Shown here: positions 55,138 to 63,314 of the stretch, in pieces
Layout of the letters: each line of letters begins with the position of its first letter
Numbering within the stretch: position 1 is the stretch's first letter
From: Bauldia sp.
Lineage (GTDB): Bacteria > Pseudomonadota > Alphaproteobacteria > Rhizobiales > Kaistiaceae
Reading direction: 5' to 3'
Length of the DNA: 64,000 nt
Assembly (NCBI GenBank): GCA_028284325.1
Contig: JANQRX010000004.1
Span: forward strand, 232,794 to 296,793
Position numbers and translations under genes: made by a program
The notes under the pieces: generated by a model
The model's input: only the letters and a program-made list of their open reading frames with translations
The model's database searches: none
What the model was told of the DNA's origin: nothing

Positions 55138-55213
55138 TGGTGGGCCCGGCAGGACTCGAACCTGCAACCAGACCGTTATGAGCGGCCGGCTCTAACCATT
55201 GAGCTACGGGCCC
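55138..55213 (-). tRNA. tRNA-CAU (elongator Met or Ile2)
   Basis: On the minus strand a complete cloverleaf: acceptor GGGCCCG pairing with CGGGCCC, D arm GCTCAATGGTTAGAGC, anticodon loop CTCATAA (anticodon CAT), T arm GCAGGTTCGAGTCCTGC, discriminator A and an encoded CCA. The CAU anticodon is shared by tRNA-Met and lysidine-modified tRNA-Ile2. The sequence alone does not settle which. The 80 bp between it and the ATPase gene hold no recognised gene. Confidence 0.95.
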
Positions 55214-55332
55214 GACCGGGCGATTCGATATAGCGCAACCGCGGCGCGCGCGGAATGGCGACCACGCCGCAGAAGTGTCGTATTCGACTGGCAAGCGTCG
55301 CGGCACTTGCCATGATTCCCGGAGTTGAGCCC

Positions 55333-56070
55333 GTGCGCCTCCCCCTCCCCGCCATTCCAGCCGTCGCCATGATTGCCGGCCTCGTGCTGTTCGCCGCCCT
55401 CGTCGCCTCGCCGCTCGCCGCTCAGGAGGCCGACCCGATCCCGCGCCTCACCGTCAGCGGCGAGGGTTCGATCGACGTCGTGCCCGACATCGCCATCGTC
55501 ACGCTGGGCGTGGTTTCCCGCGCGCCGACCGCGGGCGAGGCGCTGCGCGCCAACTCGGTCGATCTCGCCGACGTGATCGCCACCGTGCTCGCCACCGGTG
55601 TCGCCGAGCGGGACGTGGGCACCACCAGCTTCTCCATCAGCCCGGTCTACCAGCGCCGGCGCGACGCCGACGACAACAGCCCGCCGAAGATCGTCGGCTA
55701 TTCGGTCTCCAACCAGATCCGCGTCGTCATCCGCGACCTGGCCGAGTCGGGCGAGCTGCTCGACAAGGTGGTGCAAGCCGGCGCCAACCAGGTGAACGGG
55801 CTTTCCTTCGACATCGACGATCGCCAGGGCGCCGCCGACGCGGCGCTGGCCGACGCCATCGGCGACGCGCGGCGCAAGGCGGAGATCATGGCCGAGGCCG
55901 CGGGCGTGCGCCTGGTGCGCATCCTGTCGATCTCTACCCAGGGCGGTCGCCCTGCCCCGGTGTTCGAGCGCGCCATGACGATGGCCGCCGACGCCGCGGT
56001 GCCGGTGATGCCCGGCGAGCGGCAGGTGACGACCCATGCGTCGGTAACCTGGGAGATCGCACCGCAGTGA
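55333..56070 (+). CDS. SIMPL-domain (DUF541) periplasmic protein
   Basis: About 245 aa from a GTG at 55333 with GGAG 8 nt upstream; an in-frame ATG at 55255 is also possible. A signal peptide (VRLPLPAIPAVAMIAGLVLFAALVASPLAA) precedes the SIMPL domain: RLTVSGEGSIDVVPDIAIVTLGV, YSVSNQIRVVIRDL and ADAIGDARRKAEIMAEAAGV. Members (for example BP26 of Brucella) form periplasmic channel-like oligomers of unclear role. The stop overlaps the GNAT gene. Confidence 0.87.
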   Translation: MRLPLPAIPAVAMIAGLVLFAALVASPLAAQEADPIPRLTVSGEGSIDVVPDIAIVTLGVVSRAPTAGEALRANSVDLADVIATVLATGVAERDVGTTSFSISPVYQRRRDADDNSPPKIVGYSVSNQIRVVIRDLAESGELLDKVVQAGANQVNGLSFDIDDRQGAADAALADAIGDARRKAEIMAEAAGVRLVRILSISTQGGRPAPVFERAMTMAADAAVPVMPGERQVTTHASVTWEIAPQ

Positions 56071-56621
56071 CGGCGGCGGCCGACGCACTGACGGTCCGGC
56101 CGGCGGGCGACGGCGACCGCGCCGCGGTGCTCGATATCGAGCGGCGCGCCTTCGACAGCGACACGGAAGCGCGGCTGGTCGACGATCTGCTCGCCGACCG
56201 AACCGCCCGCCCGCTCATCTCGCTGATCGCCGAGCGTAACGGCCGGCCGGTGGGGCACGTGCTGTTCACTGCCATCTCGCTCGGCGAGGGCAATCTGGCG
56301 AGTGCGTCGATCCTGGCGCCGCTGGCGGTGGTGCCGGAGGCGCAGCGAAGCGGCGTCGGGACGGCACTGGTCCGTGACGGGCTTGCGCGGCTAGCGGACG
56401 AGCGGTGCGACGTGGTGCTGGTGCTCGGCGACCCGGCCTATTACGGCCGCTTCGGTTTCGTGCCGGCGCGGGGGTTCGGCATCCGGGCGCCCTACCCGCT
56501 CCCCGAAACATGGAACGATGCGTGGATGGCACAGCGGCTGAGCGACCGGCCCCTGCCGCCCGGCACGCCGGTTGCGCGCCCGGCGCGCAGCCTGGACCGG
56601 CCCGAGTACTGGCTGCCGTAG
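56067..56621 (+). CDS. GNAT N-acetyltransferase (YhbS-like)
   Basis: 184 aa with a GTG start overlapping the upstream stop. GNAT motif A appears as APLAVVPEAQRSGVGTALVRDGL, binding acetyl-CoA, and a C-terminal LGDPAYYGRFGFVPA segment is typical of YhbS-type proteins. Cytoplasmic; acceptor substrate unknown. Co-transcribed with the SIMPL gene. Confidence 0.87.
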   Translation: MTAAADALTVRPAGDGDRAAVLDIERRAFDSDTEARLVDDLLADRTARPLISLIAERNGRPVGHVLFTAISLGEGNLASASILAPLAVVPEAQRSGVGTALVRDGLARLADERCDVVLVLGDPAYYGRFGFVPARGFGIRAPYPLPETWNDAWMAQRLSDRPLPPGTPVARPARSLDRPEYWLP

Positions 56622-57012
56622 GCCGGGGCTGTCACGACATCGCCGTCCCGTGCGGTGTTGGCAGTGCAGACGCGGAACGCCGAGACTGAAGAACGAGGCG
56701 AGCAGAGATCCCGCATCTGCAGCGCATCATCAAAGATGCCGCACCGCGTGCGGGACGACGTCGGGGTGTTACATCGTAGCGGGGCGGAGCGACGGGCGGG
56801 GTTCGGACCGCAGGGTGTGCAAGGATGACGCAACCACCTCTCCGTCATTCCGGGCGGGTGTGCAGCACGCTCGTGATGCACCGCAGACCCGGAATCTCTC
56901 GTCCGTTCGGCTCGGGGTCCCGCATCTGCGGCGCATCATCAGAGATGCTGCACCGCGTGCGGCACGACGGTGAGGCAAGAGGTCCGCCGGAACAACCTAC
57001 GGCAACCCGCCC
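56622..57012. repeat. Intergenic palindromic repeats
   Basis: About 390 bp with no gene. Two 51-bp near-copies (56710-56760 and 56919-56969) begin CCCGCATCTGC and end GTGCGGxACGACG, differing at only a few positions, and each is an imperfect hairpin. Between them, ATTCCGGG (near 56852) and CCCGGAAT (near 56889) close a further hairpin with inner GTGCA/TGCAC pairing. The arrangement resembles the mosaic palindromic elements (RIME-like) dispersed in alphaproteobacterial genomes. No transposase is linked. Confidence 0.6.
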
Positions 57013-57921
57013 CTACCCCAGCCAGCGGTCGAAGAAGGCGAGAACCTCGGCGCGCATGCGCGGGGTTTCGGCATGGCCGCTCGCCGCCTCGCGGATCACC
57101 GTCAGGCACTCGGCCGCGCCGGCCTGGTCGTAGGCGGCGACCACGCGCGCGATTGCCGGCGCGTACGCTCCATCGTGCGTCAGCGGGTCCTCCACGCCGG
57201 TGCCGATCAGCTGCGGGCGCGGCGCGATCAAGGCGGCGATGTCGCCGGCGTCGCCGTCCGCCAGCAGGCCGGGCACGGTCAGATAGCCCTTGTGGAGATC
57301 GTGGGCGCCGGTGGCGATCAGCGGCGCGAGATCGGCGAACGAGCAGAGATGGGCGACCGCGGCGAGGCGCGGCTCCAGCGCCGCCAGCCAGCAGGCGTGG
57401 GTCGCGCCCATGGAGAAGCCGAACGCGCCCAGGCGTGCGGCGTCGACATCGTCGCGCGCGGCGAGATAGTCGAGCGCGGTCGCGAGCTCGCGGAGCATGT
57501 CACCGATCAGCGTCGCCCCCTGCCACAGCCGCGCCTTGACCCGCGCCTCCTCGGTCGGCTGCTGGCGGCCGCCGAAAGCCGGCATGTCGAGGCTCAGCGC
57601 AACGAAGCCGCGGGCCGCGAGCACCGGACCATAGGCCGGCGCCTGCATCGCCGGGCGGGCCTCGATCAGGTCGCGGTGGCCGATGGCGTAGCGAAGGCCG
57701 TGGGCGTGGGGACAGAGGATCGCCGGGTACGGCCCCGTGCCGTCCGCCGGCCGGCACAGGATGGCGGGCGCGGATTCGTCGCCGAAATCGAAGATCAGGT
57801 GCTCGACAACAAAGCCGTCGCGCGTCTCGGTCCGATCCTGCCTAACCGCGGGCGGCGCGCGTTCGTCACACCAAGAGCCGAGGCGGGCGGCGAGACGATC
57901 CGCCAGGCGGTCAGCGTTCAC
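57013..57921 (-). CDS. Alpha/beta hydrolase, dienelactone-hydrolase/acetyl-esterase-like
   Basis: 302 aa with a GTG start. The hydrolase fold is PAILCPHAHGLRYAIGHRD, nucleophile GFSMGATHACWL, acid in GTGVEDPLTHDG and histidine in ASGHAETPRMRAEV. It resembles the acetyl-xylan-esterase/prolyl-oligopeptidase-like cytosolic hydrolases. No signal peptide. It runs leftward, 18 bp after the YtoQ gene, probably as a pair with it. Substrate unknown. Confidence 0.85.
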   Translation of the reverse strand: MNADRLADRLAARLGSWCDERAPPAVRQDRTETRDGFVVEHLIFDFGDESAPAILCRPADGTGPYPAILCPHAHGLRYAIGHRDLIEARPAMQAPAYGPVLAARGFVALSLDMPAFGGRQQPTEEARVKARLWQGATLIGDMLRELATALDYLAARDDVDAARLGAFGFSMGATHACWLAALEPRLAAVAHLCSFADLAPLIATGAHDLHKGYLTVPGLLADGDAGDIAALIAPRPQLIGTGVEDPLTHDGAYAPAIARVVAAYDQAGAAECLTVIREAASGHAETPRMRAEVLAFFDRWLG

Positions 57922-57939
57922 CCGCGGCCCCGGCGCGGC

Positions 57940-58389
57940 TCAGAGCTTGCCGTCGAGCACGTAGGCGAGGATGCGCACCACCTGCTCCGGCGTCTCGGCA
58001 ACGGCGTTGGCGGCGGCGTTCACCTCCTTCAGCGCATGGGCGTGCTCCGGCGGGTGGAGGATGATCAGCGGCTTGCCGAGCGCGGCGGCATAGCCGGCAT
58101 CGAAGGCGGCGTTCCACTGCTTGTACTTCTCGCCGAAGCGCACCACCACGACATCGGCGTGGGCGATGGCGTTGCGGGTGCGGATGGCGTTGATGCCGGC
58201 GCCCTTGCGGTCGTGCCAAACCTTGTCGGCCTCGGCCCCGAGGATCGCGACGCCGACGTCGTCGGAGGCGGCGTGGTCGGTCACCGGCGCGGAGAAGGTC
58301 ACGTCGAGCCCGGCCTCGCGTGCCCCGGCCTCGATGCGGTCGCGCCAGTCGGTATGGATTTCACCGGAGAGGTAGATGGAGAGGGGCAT
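57940..58389 (-). CDS. YtoQ-family protein
   Basis: 149 aa. Recognised as YtoQ by MPLSIYLSGEIHTDWRDRIEAGA, DVGVAILGAEADKVWHDRKGAGINAIRTRNAIAHADVVVVRFGEKYKQWNAAFDAGYA, split here over residues 40-105, and the final VRILAYVLDGKL. It has a nucleoside 2-deoxyribosyltransferase-like fold in outline; function is not established. It is the last gene of ordinary composition before the low-GC island. Confidence 0.85.
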   Translation of the reverse strand: MPLSIYLSGEIHTDWRDRIEAGAREAGLDVTFSAPVTDHAASDDVGVAILGAEADKVWHDRKGAGINAIRTRNAIAHADVVVVRFGEKYKQWNAAFDAGYAAALGKPLIILHPPEHAHALKEVNAAANAVAETPEQVVRILAYVLDGKL

Positions 58390-58537
58390 GGGGTGATCTC
58401 AGTTTAGGGTCAGTCCGTTAAGCCGGCGCGATAAAAGTGGTAGGTGAATCTGGCGACAGAATCGGCGAGGTGCAATTGGAGATTCCTCGGAGAACTGTTG
58501 GATCAAGCGACCGGGCTTTGGCAGAGACAAGCAGAAT
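58390..58537. promoter_or_regulatory. Probable promoter region of the restriction-like island
   Basis: About 150 bp between the divergent YtoQ gene and the methyltransferase gene. GC falls within it. No control gene such as a C-protein is encoded here and no clear operator was seen. The promoter for the four-gene operon should lie here. Confidence 0.35.
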
Positions 58538-59632
58538 ATGCCTCAACATTCACACGACGATTTTAATTGGTTCCACACAACCAAGCTCGGAAAAATGTTC
58601 AACGGAGATTCATACCAGTTCATTTCGAATCTCCGCGCGAACTCAATCGACCTAATAGTAACTAGCCCGCCCTTCGGCCTCGTCCGCGAAAAGGAATACG
58701 GCAACGTACCAGCTGACGAATACATCAACTGGTTCAAGCCATATGCGCATCAATTCAAACGAATACTTAAACATAGTGGAAGCCTAGTAATAGATATTGG
58801 AGGAGTTTGGAATAAGGGCGAGCCGACACGACATCTTTATCATTTCAAGCTACTTATTATGCTCTGTGACGAATACGGATTCAATCTAGCTCAGGATTTT
58901 TATTGGTGGAATCCCGCGAAACTCCCAACACCCGCCGAGTGGGTAACTGTTAGAAGGATTCGCGTCAAAGATGCCCTCAATAAAATCTGGTGGCTGTCAA
59001 AATCTCCATGGCCCAAAGCAAGCAATCGTCGTGTCTTGCAGCCATATAGCGACAGCATGGAGGATTTGCTGACAAATGGGTACAAGCCGAATCTTCGACC
59101 TTCAGGTCACGACATAAGCGATCGCTTTCAGAACGACAACGGCGCAGCTATTCCACCAAATCTGCTGGCGATCGCGAACACGGAGAGCAATAGCCCGTAT
59201 CTGCGGTACTGTCGGTCCAAGCAGCTTAGGCCTCATCCTGCACGTTTTCCTGTTGAACTTCCAGAGTTCTTCGTCCGCATGCTAACCGACGAAGGCGATC
59301 TAGTCCTCGACCCCTTCGCAGGGAGCTGCGTGACAGGTGAGGTGTGTGAGCGGCTGCGTCGCAGATGGATATGTGCCGAACTGGTAGAGGCATATTTAGA
59401 GGGCGCGATGGGCAGATTTGAAACTAGGGCCAAGCGCTCCACCCAACGCAAGAACACCAACTGGGAACCGTCGGACAATGACTATTTCAAGCTCCCCCGT
59501 GTGGGGCTTCTGTGGGAGAGCCGAACCACAGACAAGCTAGCAAAGGATGGCGGGAAAAAACGCCCTCGAACTGGGAATAGACGGGTGAATCCCGACAAGA
59601 GCCGTCGCGCCAAGGGTCGATCACGTGACTGA
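58538..59632 (+). CDS. Beta-class DNA methyltransferase (likely N4-cytosine or N6-adenine)
   Basis: 364 aa. Motif IV is TSPPFG (residues 42-47), and motif I DPFAGS (258-263) comes late, preceded by RPHPARFPVELPEF (motif X region). This order defines the beta class. SPPF is more common in N4-cytosine enzymes. Between them lies a target-recognition region of about 140 residues. The C-terminal 45 residues are strongly basic. It would mark host DNA for a restriction-like system. It is the first of four overlapping genes; its stop overlaps the helicase start by 8 bp. GC and codon use (TTA, ATA, CTA) differ from the chromosome nearby. Confidence 0.9.
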   Translation: MPQHSHDDFNWFHTTKLGKMFNGDSYQFISNLRANSIDLIVTSPPFGLVREKEYGNVPADEYINWFKPYAHQFKRILKHSGSLVIDIGGVWNKGEPTRHLYHFKLLIMLCDEYGFNLAQDFYWWNPAKLPTPAEWVTVRRIRVKDALNKIWWLSKSPWPKASNRRVLQPYSDSMEDLLTNGYKPNLRPSGHDISDRFQNDNGAAIPPNLLAIANTESNSPYLRYCRSKQLRPHPARFPVELPEFFVRMLTDEGDLVLDPFAGSCVTGEVCERLRRRWICAELVEAYLEGAMGRFETRAKRSTQRKNTNWEPSDNDYFKLPRVGLLWESRTTDKLAKDGGKKRPRTGNRRVNPDKSRRAKGRSRD

Positions 59633-60830
59633 CTGGCAGCTTCTGTACACGCCTCGAGTTTGGCAGACTGATGCTCTAGATCGTTGGAAGCGTAAGCGCA
59701 GGGGCGTCGTGCGCGTAGTTACGGGCGGCGGCAAAACTGTTCTCGCCTTCATGTGCATTATGGAGTTTTGCCGCAGCGAGACGAATGGTCAAACACTGAT
59801 AATTGTTCCAACTATTTCGCTTCAAGACCAATGGTACGTCGCCCTTCAGGAGGAACTAGGTGTTCGGTCGAACCAAATTGGATTGCTCAACGGCCAGGAA
59901 CAGCCGGTAGGTGAGGAGACGATTATCATCGCGGTGATTAATTCTGCTAGGCGCTTCACTTCCTCTTTCTCAAGAGGACGCCGCGTGTTCTTGATTGTGG
60001 ATGAATGCCACCGTGCTGGATCACCTATCAACGCACTCGCTCTTCAAGGAGAGTTTGTCGCCACCCTTGGCCTCTCAGCCACGCCAGAGCGCGAATACGA
60101 TGAAGGTTTTGACGCCCACATCAGCCCACAGCTCGGCTCAATCATCTACGACTACACCTACGCTGACGCCGCGCGCGATCATGTAATCAGTTCCTTCTCG
60201 CTCACCAACGTAAGAGTTTCAATGCTCCCAGACGAGGAAGCTACGTACCGCAAACTCTCGCAGCGGATCGCTCAATCAATGCGCTCAAACCAGACGGCCG
60301 AAGTCAAGGAGAGAACTAAACGACTTCTGCAACGCCGCGCCAGCGTCGCCGCGTTGGCGACGATGCGAATTCCGGTAGCCGTAAGGCTTGTCGAGGCGCA
60401 CCGCGGCGAAAGGATAGTTATCTTTCACGAGCGTATCAAAGCAGCTGATCAAATAGTCGGAATTCTGAGACACCGCGGACATCGTGTCACAATCTATCAT
60501 TCCGAAATCGGTCCTGATGTCCGCCGCGACAACCTTCGTCTATTTCGCACGGGTCAATTTGATGTTCTTGTATGCTGCCGTGCGCTGGACGAAGGGTTGA
60601 ACGTGCCCGAAGCAAGCGTGGCGGTAATCGCGAGTTCAACAGCGAGCCAGCGGCAACGTATCCAGCGGCTTGGGCGTATTCTTCGCAAGGTTGATGGGAA
60701 AGAAGAAGCGGTCGTATATACATTGTTTGCGACCAATGAAGAGCGGAAACGGCTGGAATTCGAGGAATCAAACCTACAGAGCATCACCAATGTTCGTTGG
60801 ATGCAAGGTGAGGCCAAAACTGGTGCCTAG
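59625..60830 (+). CDS. SF2 DEAD/DEAH-type helicase
   Basis: 401 aa from a GTG overlapping the methyltransferase stop. Q-like W13-Q14, Walker A VTGGGKT (32-38), motif Ia IIVPTISLQDQW, motif II DECH (126-129), motif III SAT (151-153), motif V LDEGLNVPEA and motif VI QRIQRLGR (344-351). Both RecA-like lobes are present and the length is compact, so no fused nuclease. It resembles helicases of restriction-like and Hma-type systems. It would remodel or translocate DNA; the partner is the gene set downstream. Confidence 0.92.
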   Translation: MTDWQLLYTPRVWQTDALDRWKRKRRGVVRVVTGGGKTVLAFMCIMEFCRSETNGQTLIIVPTISLQDQWYVALQEELGVRSNQIGLLNGQEQPVGEETIIIAVINSARRFTSSFSRGRRVFLIVDECHRAGSPINALALQGEFVATLGLSATPEREYDEGFDAHISPQLGSIIYDYTYADAARDHVISSFSLTNVRVSMLPDEEATYRKLSQRIAQSMRSNQTAEVKERTKRLLQRRASVAALATMRIPVAVRLVEAHRGERIVIFHERIKAADQIVGILRHRGHRVTIYHSEIGPDVRRDNLRLFRTGQFDVLVCCRALDEGLNVPEASVAVIASSTASQRQRIQRLGRILRKVDGKEEAVVYTLFATNEERKRLEFEESNLQSITNVRWMQGEAKTGA

Positions 60831-61617
60831 GCTTTTTCATCGGGACGAGTGGTTCGACCAATTGTCTCCGAAAGCGTTCAGCGAGGCTGAATTTGAGACA
60901 TTGTTGCGTCAACATGCGGACATTATCCGCGCTGATTCAATCATAGTGCCGTTTAAGAAGACGGTCTACGCCGGACCGAATTCCGCCCGAGCAGATCTTG
61001 CTATTATACCACGAGACTACCGTACTTGGGTGGTCGTCGAGGTCGAGATGTCTCACCATGGCCTCTACAGCCATGTTTTGCCCCAAGTCCGAACCTTGCG
61101 AGATGCCTTATACGGTCAAGATCTTGCAAGCTACCTGTTGTCCAAATCGCCTACTCTCGACGCGGCAAAGATCGGCGATATGTTGCGCGGTGACCCTCCA
61201 GACGTACTCGTACTCGTGAATAAATTCGATGAGGAGTGGGACAAAGAATTAAGACGATACGGTGCACATCTAATGGTCTTCGAAGTGTTCAGATCGAAGA
61301 ATAACCGACACATATTTTCGATTGATGGTGGACCGCCACGAGTCGCTCAGAATTTTCTCAGCGAGCTTTCTTTCAGTCTGCTGCCACGTTGCCTTTCCGT
61401 TGCTTCGCCCGCAGCATTGGACTTTCCGACGGGCAGGACGGTTCCGATCCTAATTGATGACCAGATGACTTACTGGGAGCGTTTCCATACGGCAACGGAG
61501 GTGTACCTTACACCCATTGGTAGTATGCCTATTAGTCCGGGCAGCAAGTACGCGCTTGTCCTGCTCGACGGTGGACAACACGAGATACGCCCGCTTGGGA
61601 CAAGAGGGTCGCAATGA
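60823..61617 (+). CDS. Putative PD-(D/E)XK-like nuclease of a methylase-helicase-ATPase system
   Basis: 264 aa from a GTG at 60823, which has GGTGAGG 9 nt upstream and overlaps the helicase stop by 8 bp, the same spacing as the previous gene pair. An ATG at 60790 is possible. A helix SEAEFETLLRQHADII leads into RADLAIIPRDYRTWVVVEVEMS, giving D58, E73 and E75, then Q88 and Y97 (QVRTLRDALYG). This D...ExE...Q layout resembles PD-(D/E)XK nucleases, but Lys is replaced by Glu. A C-terminal beta-rich domain (about 190-264) follows. Not recognised as a named family. Catalysis is inferred. Confidence 0.55.
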   Translation: MPRLFHRDEWFDQLSPKAFSEAEFETLLRQHADIIRADSIIVPFKKTVYAGPNSARADLAIIPRDYRTWVVVEVEMSHHGLYSHVLPQVRTLRDALYGQDLASYLLSKSPTLDAAKIGDMLRGDPPDVLVLVNKFDEEWDKELRRYGAHLMVFEVFRSKNNRHIFSIDGGPPRVAQNFLSELSFSLLPRCLSVASPAALDFPTGRTVPILIDDQMTYWERFHTATEVYLTPIGSMPISPGSKYALVLLDGGQHEIRPLGTRGSQ

Positions 61618-63143
61618 GCATCAATATCGAAATCGGTCTCAACGCCATAGCCAGCTACCGTCGTCTCGACTACGAAATCTGGTACGCGTTAGCCGAGTTT
61701 GTCGACAATTCTACCCAATCCTACGAAAACGATAGTGAGGAACTCGACGCCGCTTACGAAGAGGACGGCGAAGGCTTGGAGGTACGTATTACCTACGAGC
61801 GCAAAGGCGTCGAACCGGTTTTCCGTATCGCGGACAACGCGATGGGCATGAACTACGACGAGCTCCAACACGCGCTGGTAGTCGCGAGTCCACCCACCAA
61901 TCCGAATGGTCGATGCCGCTACGGCATGGGCATGAAGACCGCTTCATGCTGGATTGGCAACCGTTGGACAATAACAACAAAACGCCTCGGCGAAACTCGC
62001 GAATATACGGTTGAAGTTGACGTTCGTAAAATCGAGGCGGGTGATCCCAGCCTTAAAACTTCGACGATAGAAGGTATAGACCCGGAGAAACACTATACGA
62101 GAATTGAGATATTCGATCATCATAGAGAATTCAAGGGAAGAACGATCGGGAAGATCAAGGACTACCTAAAATCGATATACCGCCAAGATTTTCGCCGCGA
62201 TACACTGAGTCTTTTCTACAATGACGAAATCCTCAGGTGGCAGGAATTTGATTCACGTCTTCGAACAAACCGTGCGGGCGAAGTTTATCGAAAGGACTTC
62301 ACATTCAAGATCGATGACAAAACTGTGCACGGATGGGCCGGCATCCTAGATAAAGGCGCGCGGGCCGATACAGGCTTTTCCATTCTTCATGCTGACCGAG
62401 TCGTGAAGGGATGGCCCAACGCTTGGAGACCGGAGCGAATATTTGGCCACAATCGCAATGATCTTCTCAACCAGCGGCTTCTCGGAGAGATCCACCTCGA
62501 CGAGTTTGAGGTTACGCACACCAAAGACAACATTCAGTGGTACGGTGACGACGAAGAAAAAGTTGAAAAAGAACTTCAGCAACAAATCAGCAATCTGATC
62601 AGCGTTGCCCGCACGCCCTGGAAAGACCAGAAGGACGCGCGCGGTCCATCTGAAGGCGAAGTCGACGTGGCAATCGCCGAACTTCGCGACGAGCTGCTGT
62701 CGCCGGAGATGATCGACAAGATCTCTATCACGGTACTTCCGCCTGAGGACGAGCTAACTGAATCTTTGGAGCGTATAGCTCGCCCAGTGAAGACGCAGCG
62801 ACAACCTGATATCAGGGCGAAGCTGGATCAGATGGAAGTGTGGGTCTACATCGTTGGCAGCGATGTCGGCCCCCATGACCCTTACGTAATAAGCGAACCC
62901 GGCGACGACGATAAAGTGATTGTCATCATCAACATGCAACATCCGCATGTTTCGCACGTCGAGGGTGAGCAGGCGCTAATCAACTATTTCCGGCACTGTG
63001 TCTACGACGCGGTTGCCGAGTGGCAGGCTCAGCGGCTCAGGGGCAAACTTGATCCAAACACGGTGAAGATGCTGAAAGATCAGCTCCTTCGAGTGTCGTT
63101 CCAAATGGAGCAGCATGCGCAGGCCGATGCCGGTTCTGAGTAG
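61614..63143 (+). CDS. GHKL (MORC/Hsp90-like) ATPase
   Basis: 509 aa. The ATP lid elements are complete: N-box ALAEFVDNSTQ (E28, D31, N32), G1 box IADNAMGM (D73, G77) and G2 box NGRCRYGMGMKTAS (97-110). A second S5-like domain follows to about residue 320. The C-terminal 190 residues include KVEKELQQQISNLISV and a conserved-looking GEQALINYFRHCVYDAVAEW. The overall plan matches MORC-like GHKL proteins that clamp DNA in bacterial conflict systems. The ATG overlaps the upstream stop by 4 bp. Last gene of the operon. Confidence 0.9.
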   Translation: MSINIEIGLNAIASYRRLDYEIWYALAEFVDNSTQSYENDSEELDAAYEEDGEGLEVRITYERKGVEPVFRIADNAMGMNYDELQHALVVASPPTNPNGRCRYGMGMKTASCWIGNRWTITTKRLGETREYTVEVDVRKIEAGDPSLKTSTIEGIDPEKHYTRIEIFDHHREFKGRTIGKIKDYLKSIYRQDFRRDTLSLFYNDEILRWQEFDSRLRTNRAGEVYRKDFTFKIDDKTVHGWAGILDKGARADTGFSILHADRVVKGWPNAWRPERIFGHNRNDLLNQRLLGEIHLDEFEVTHTKDNIQWYGDDEEKVEKELQQQISNLISVARTPWKDQKDARGPSEGEVDVAIAELRDELLSPEMIDKISITVLPPEDELTESLERIARPVKTQRQPDIRAKLDQMEVWVYIVGSDVGPHDPYVISEPGDDDKVIVIINMQHPHVSHVEGEQALINYFRHCVYDAVAEWQAQRLRGKLDPNTVKMLKDQLLRVSFQMEQHAQADAGSE

Positions 63144-63314
63144 CAACGATCGCTCGCCACCTAAGACTTGCCTTACCGGCTAGCGTGCGGCTCGACCCGA
63201 GGTACTCACCACCCCTAAGCGTCCTGAACCCCCGCAACTTCCGGCCTCGGCTCGGACGCCTCATCCCCCCGGCCAAGCCGGGGCTTTGCCCCCGGCTGGG
63301 CCGGAGGCGCGCGC
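63144..63314. other. Intergenic junction between the island and rpoD
   Basis: About 170 bp separating convergent genes. GC returns to the chromosomal level across it. It contains the stem-loop at 63269-63304 and no gene. This is the right boundary of the low-GC island. No direct repeat or tRNA end was noticed here. Confidence 0.5.
63269..63304. terminator. Strong stem-loop between convergent GHKL and rpoD genes
   Basis: CCGGCC A AGCCGGGG and CCCCGGCT G GGCCGG pair over 15 positions with one mismatch and a 6-nt loop. It lies 11 bp beyond the rpoD stop on the minus strand, so a rpoD terminator is likely; no U-tract is visible. It may also serve the convergent island operon. Confidence 0.6.

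Noticed and set aside
55138..58537. tRNA-CAU as the attachment site of the defence island
   Set aside because: The SIMPL, GNAT, hydrolase and YtoQ genes with normal composition lie between the tRNA and the island. No integrase or second tRNA 3' end was seen.
58538..63143. Assignment as DISARM, BREX or a type I restriction system
   Set aside because: No DUF1998, PLD, pglZ or HsdS-like gene is visible, and the methyltransferase and helicase are separate and compact.
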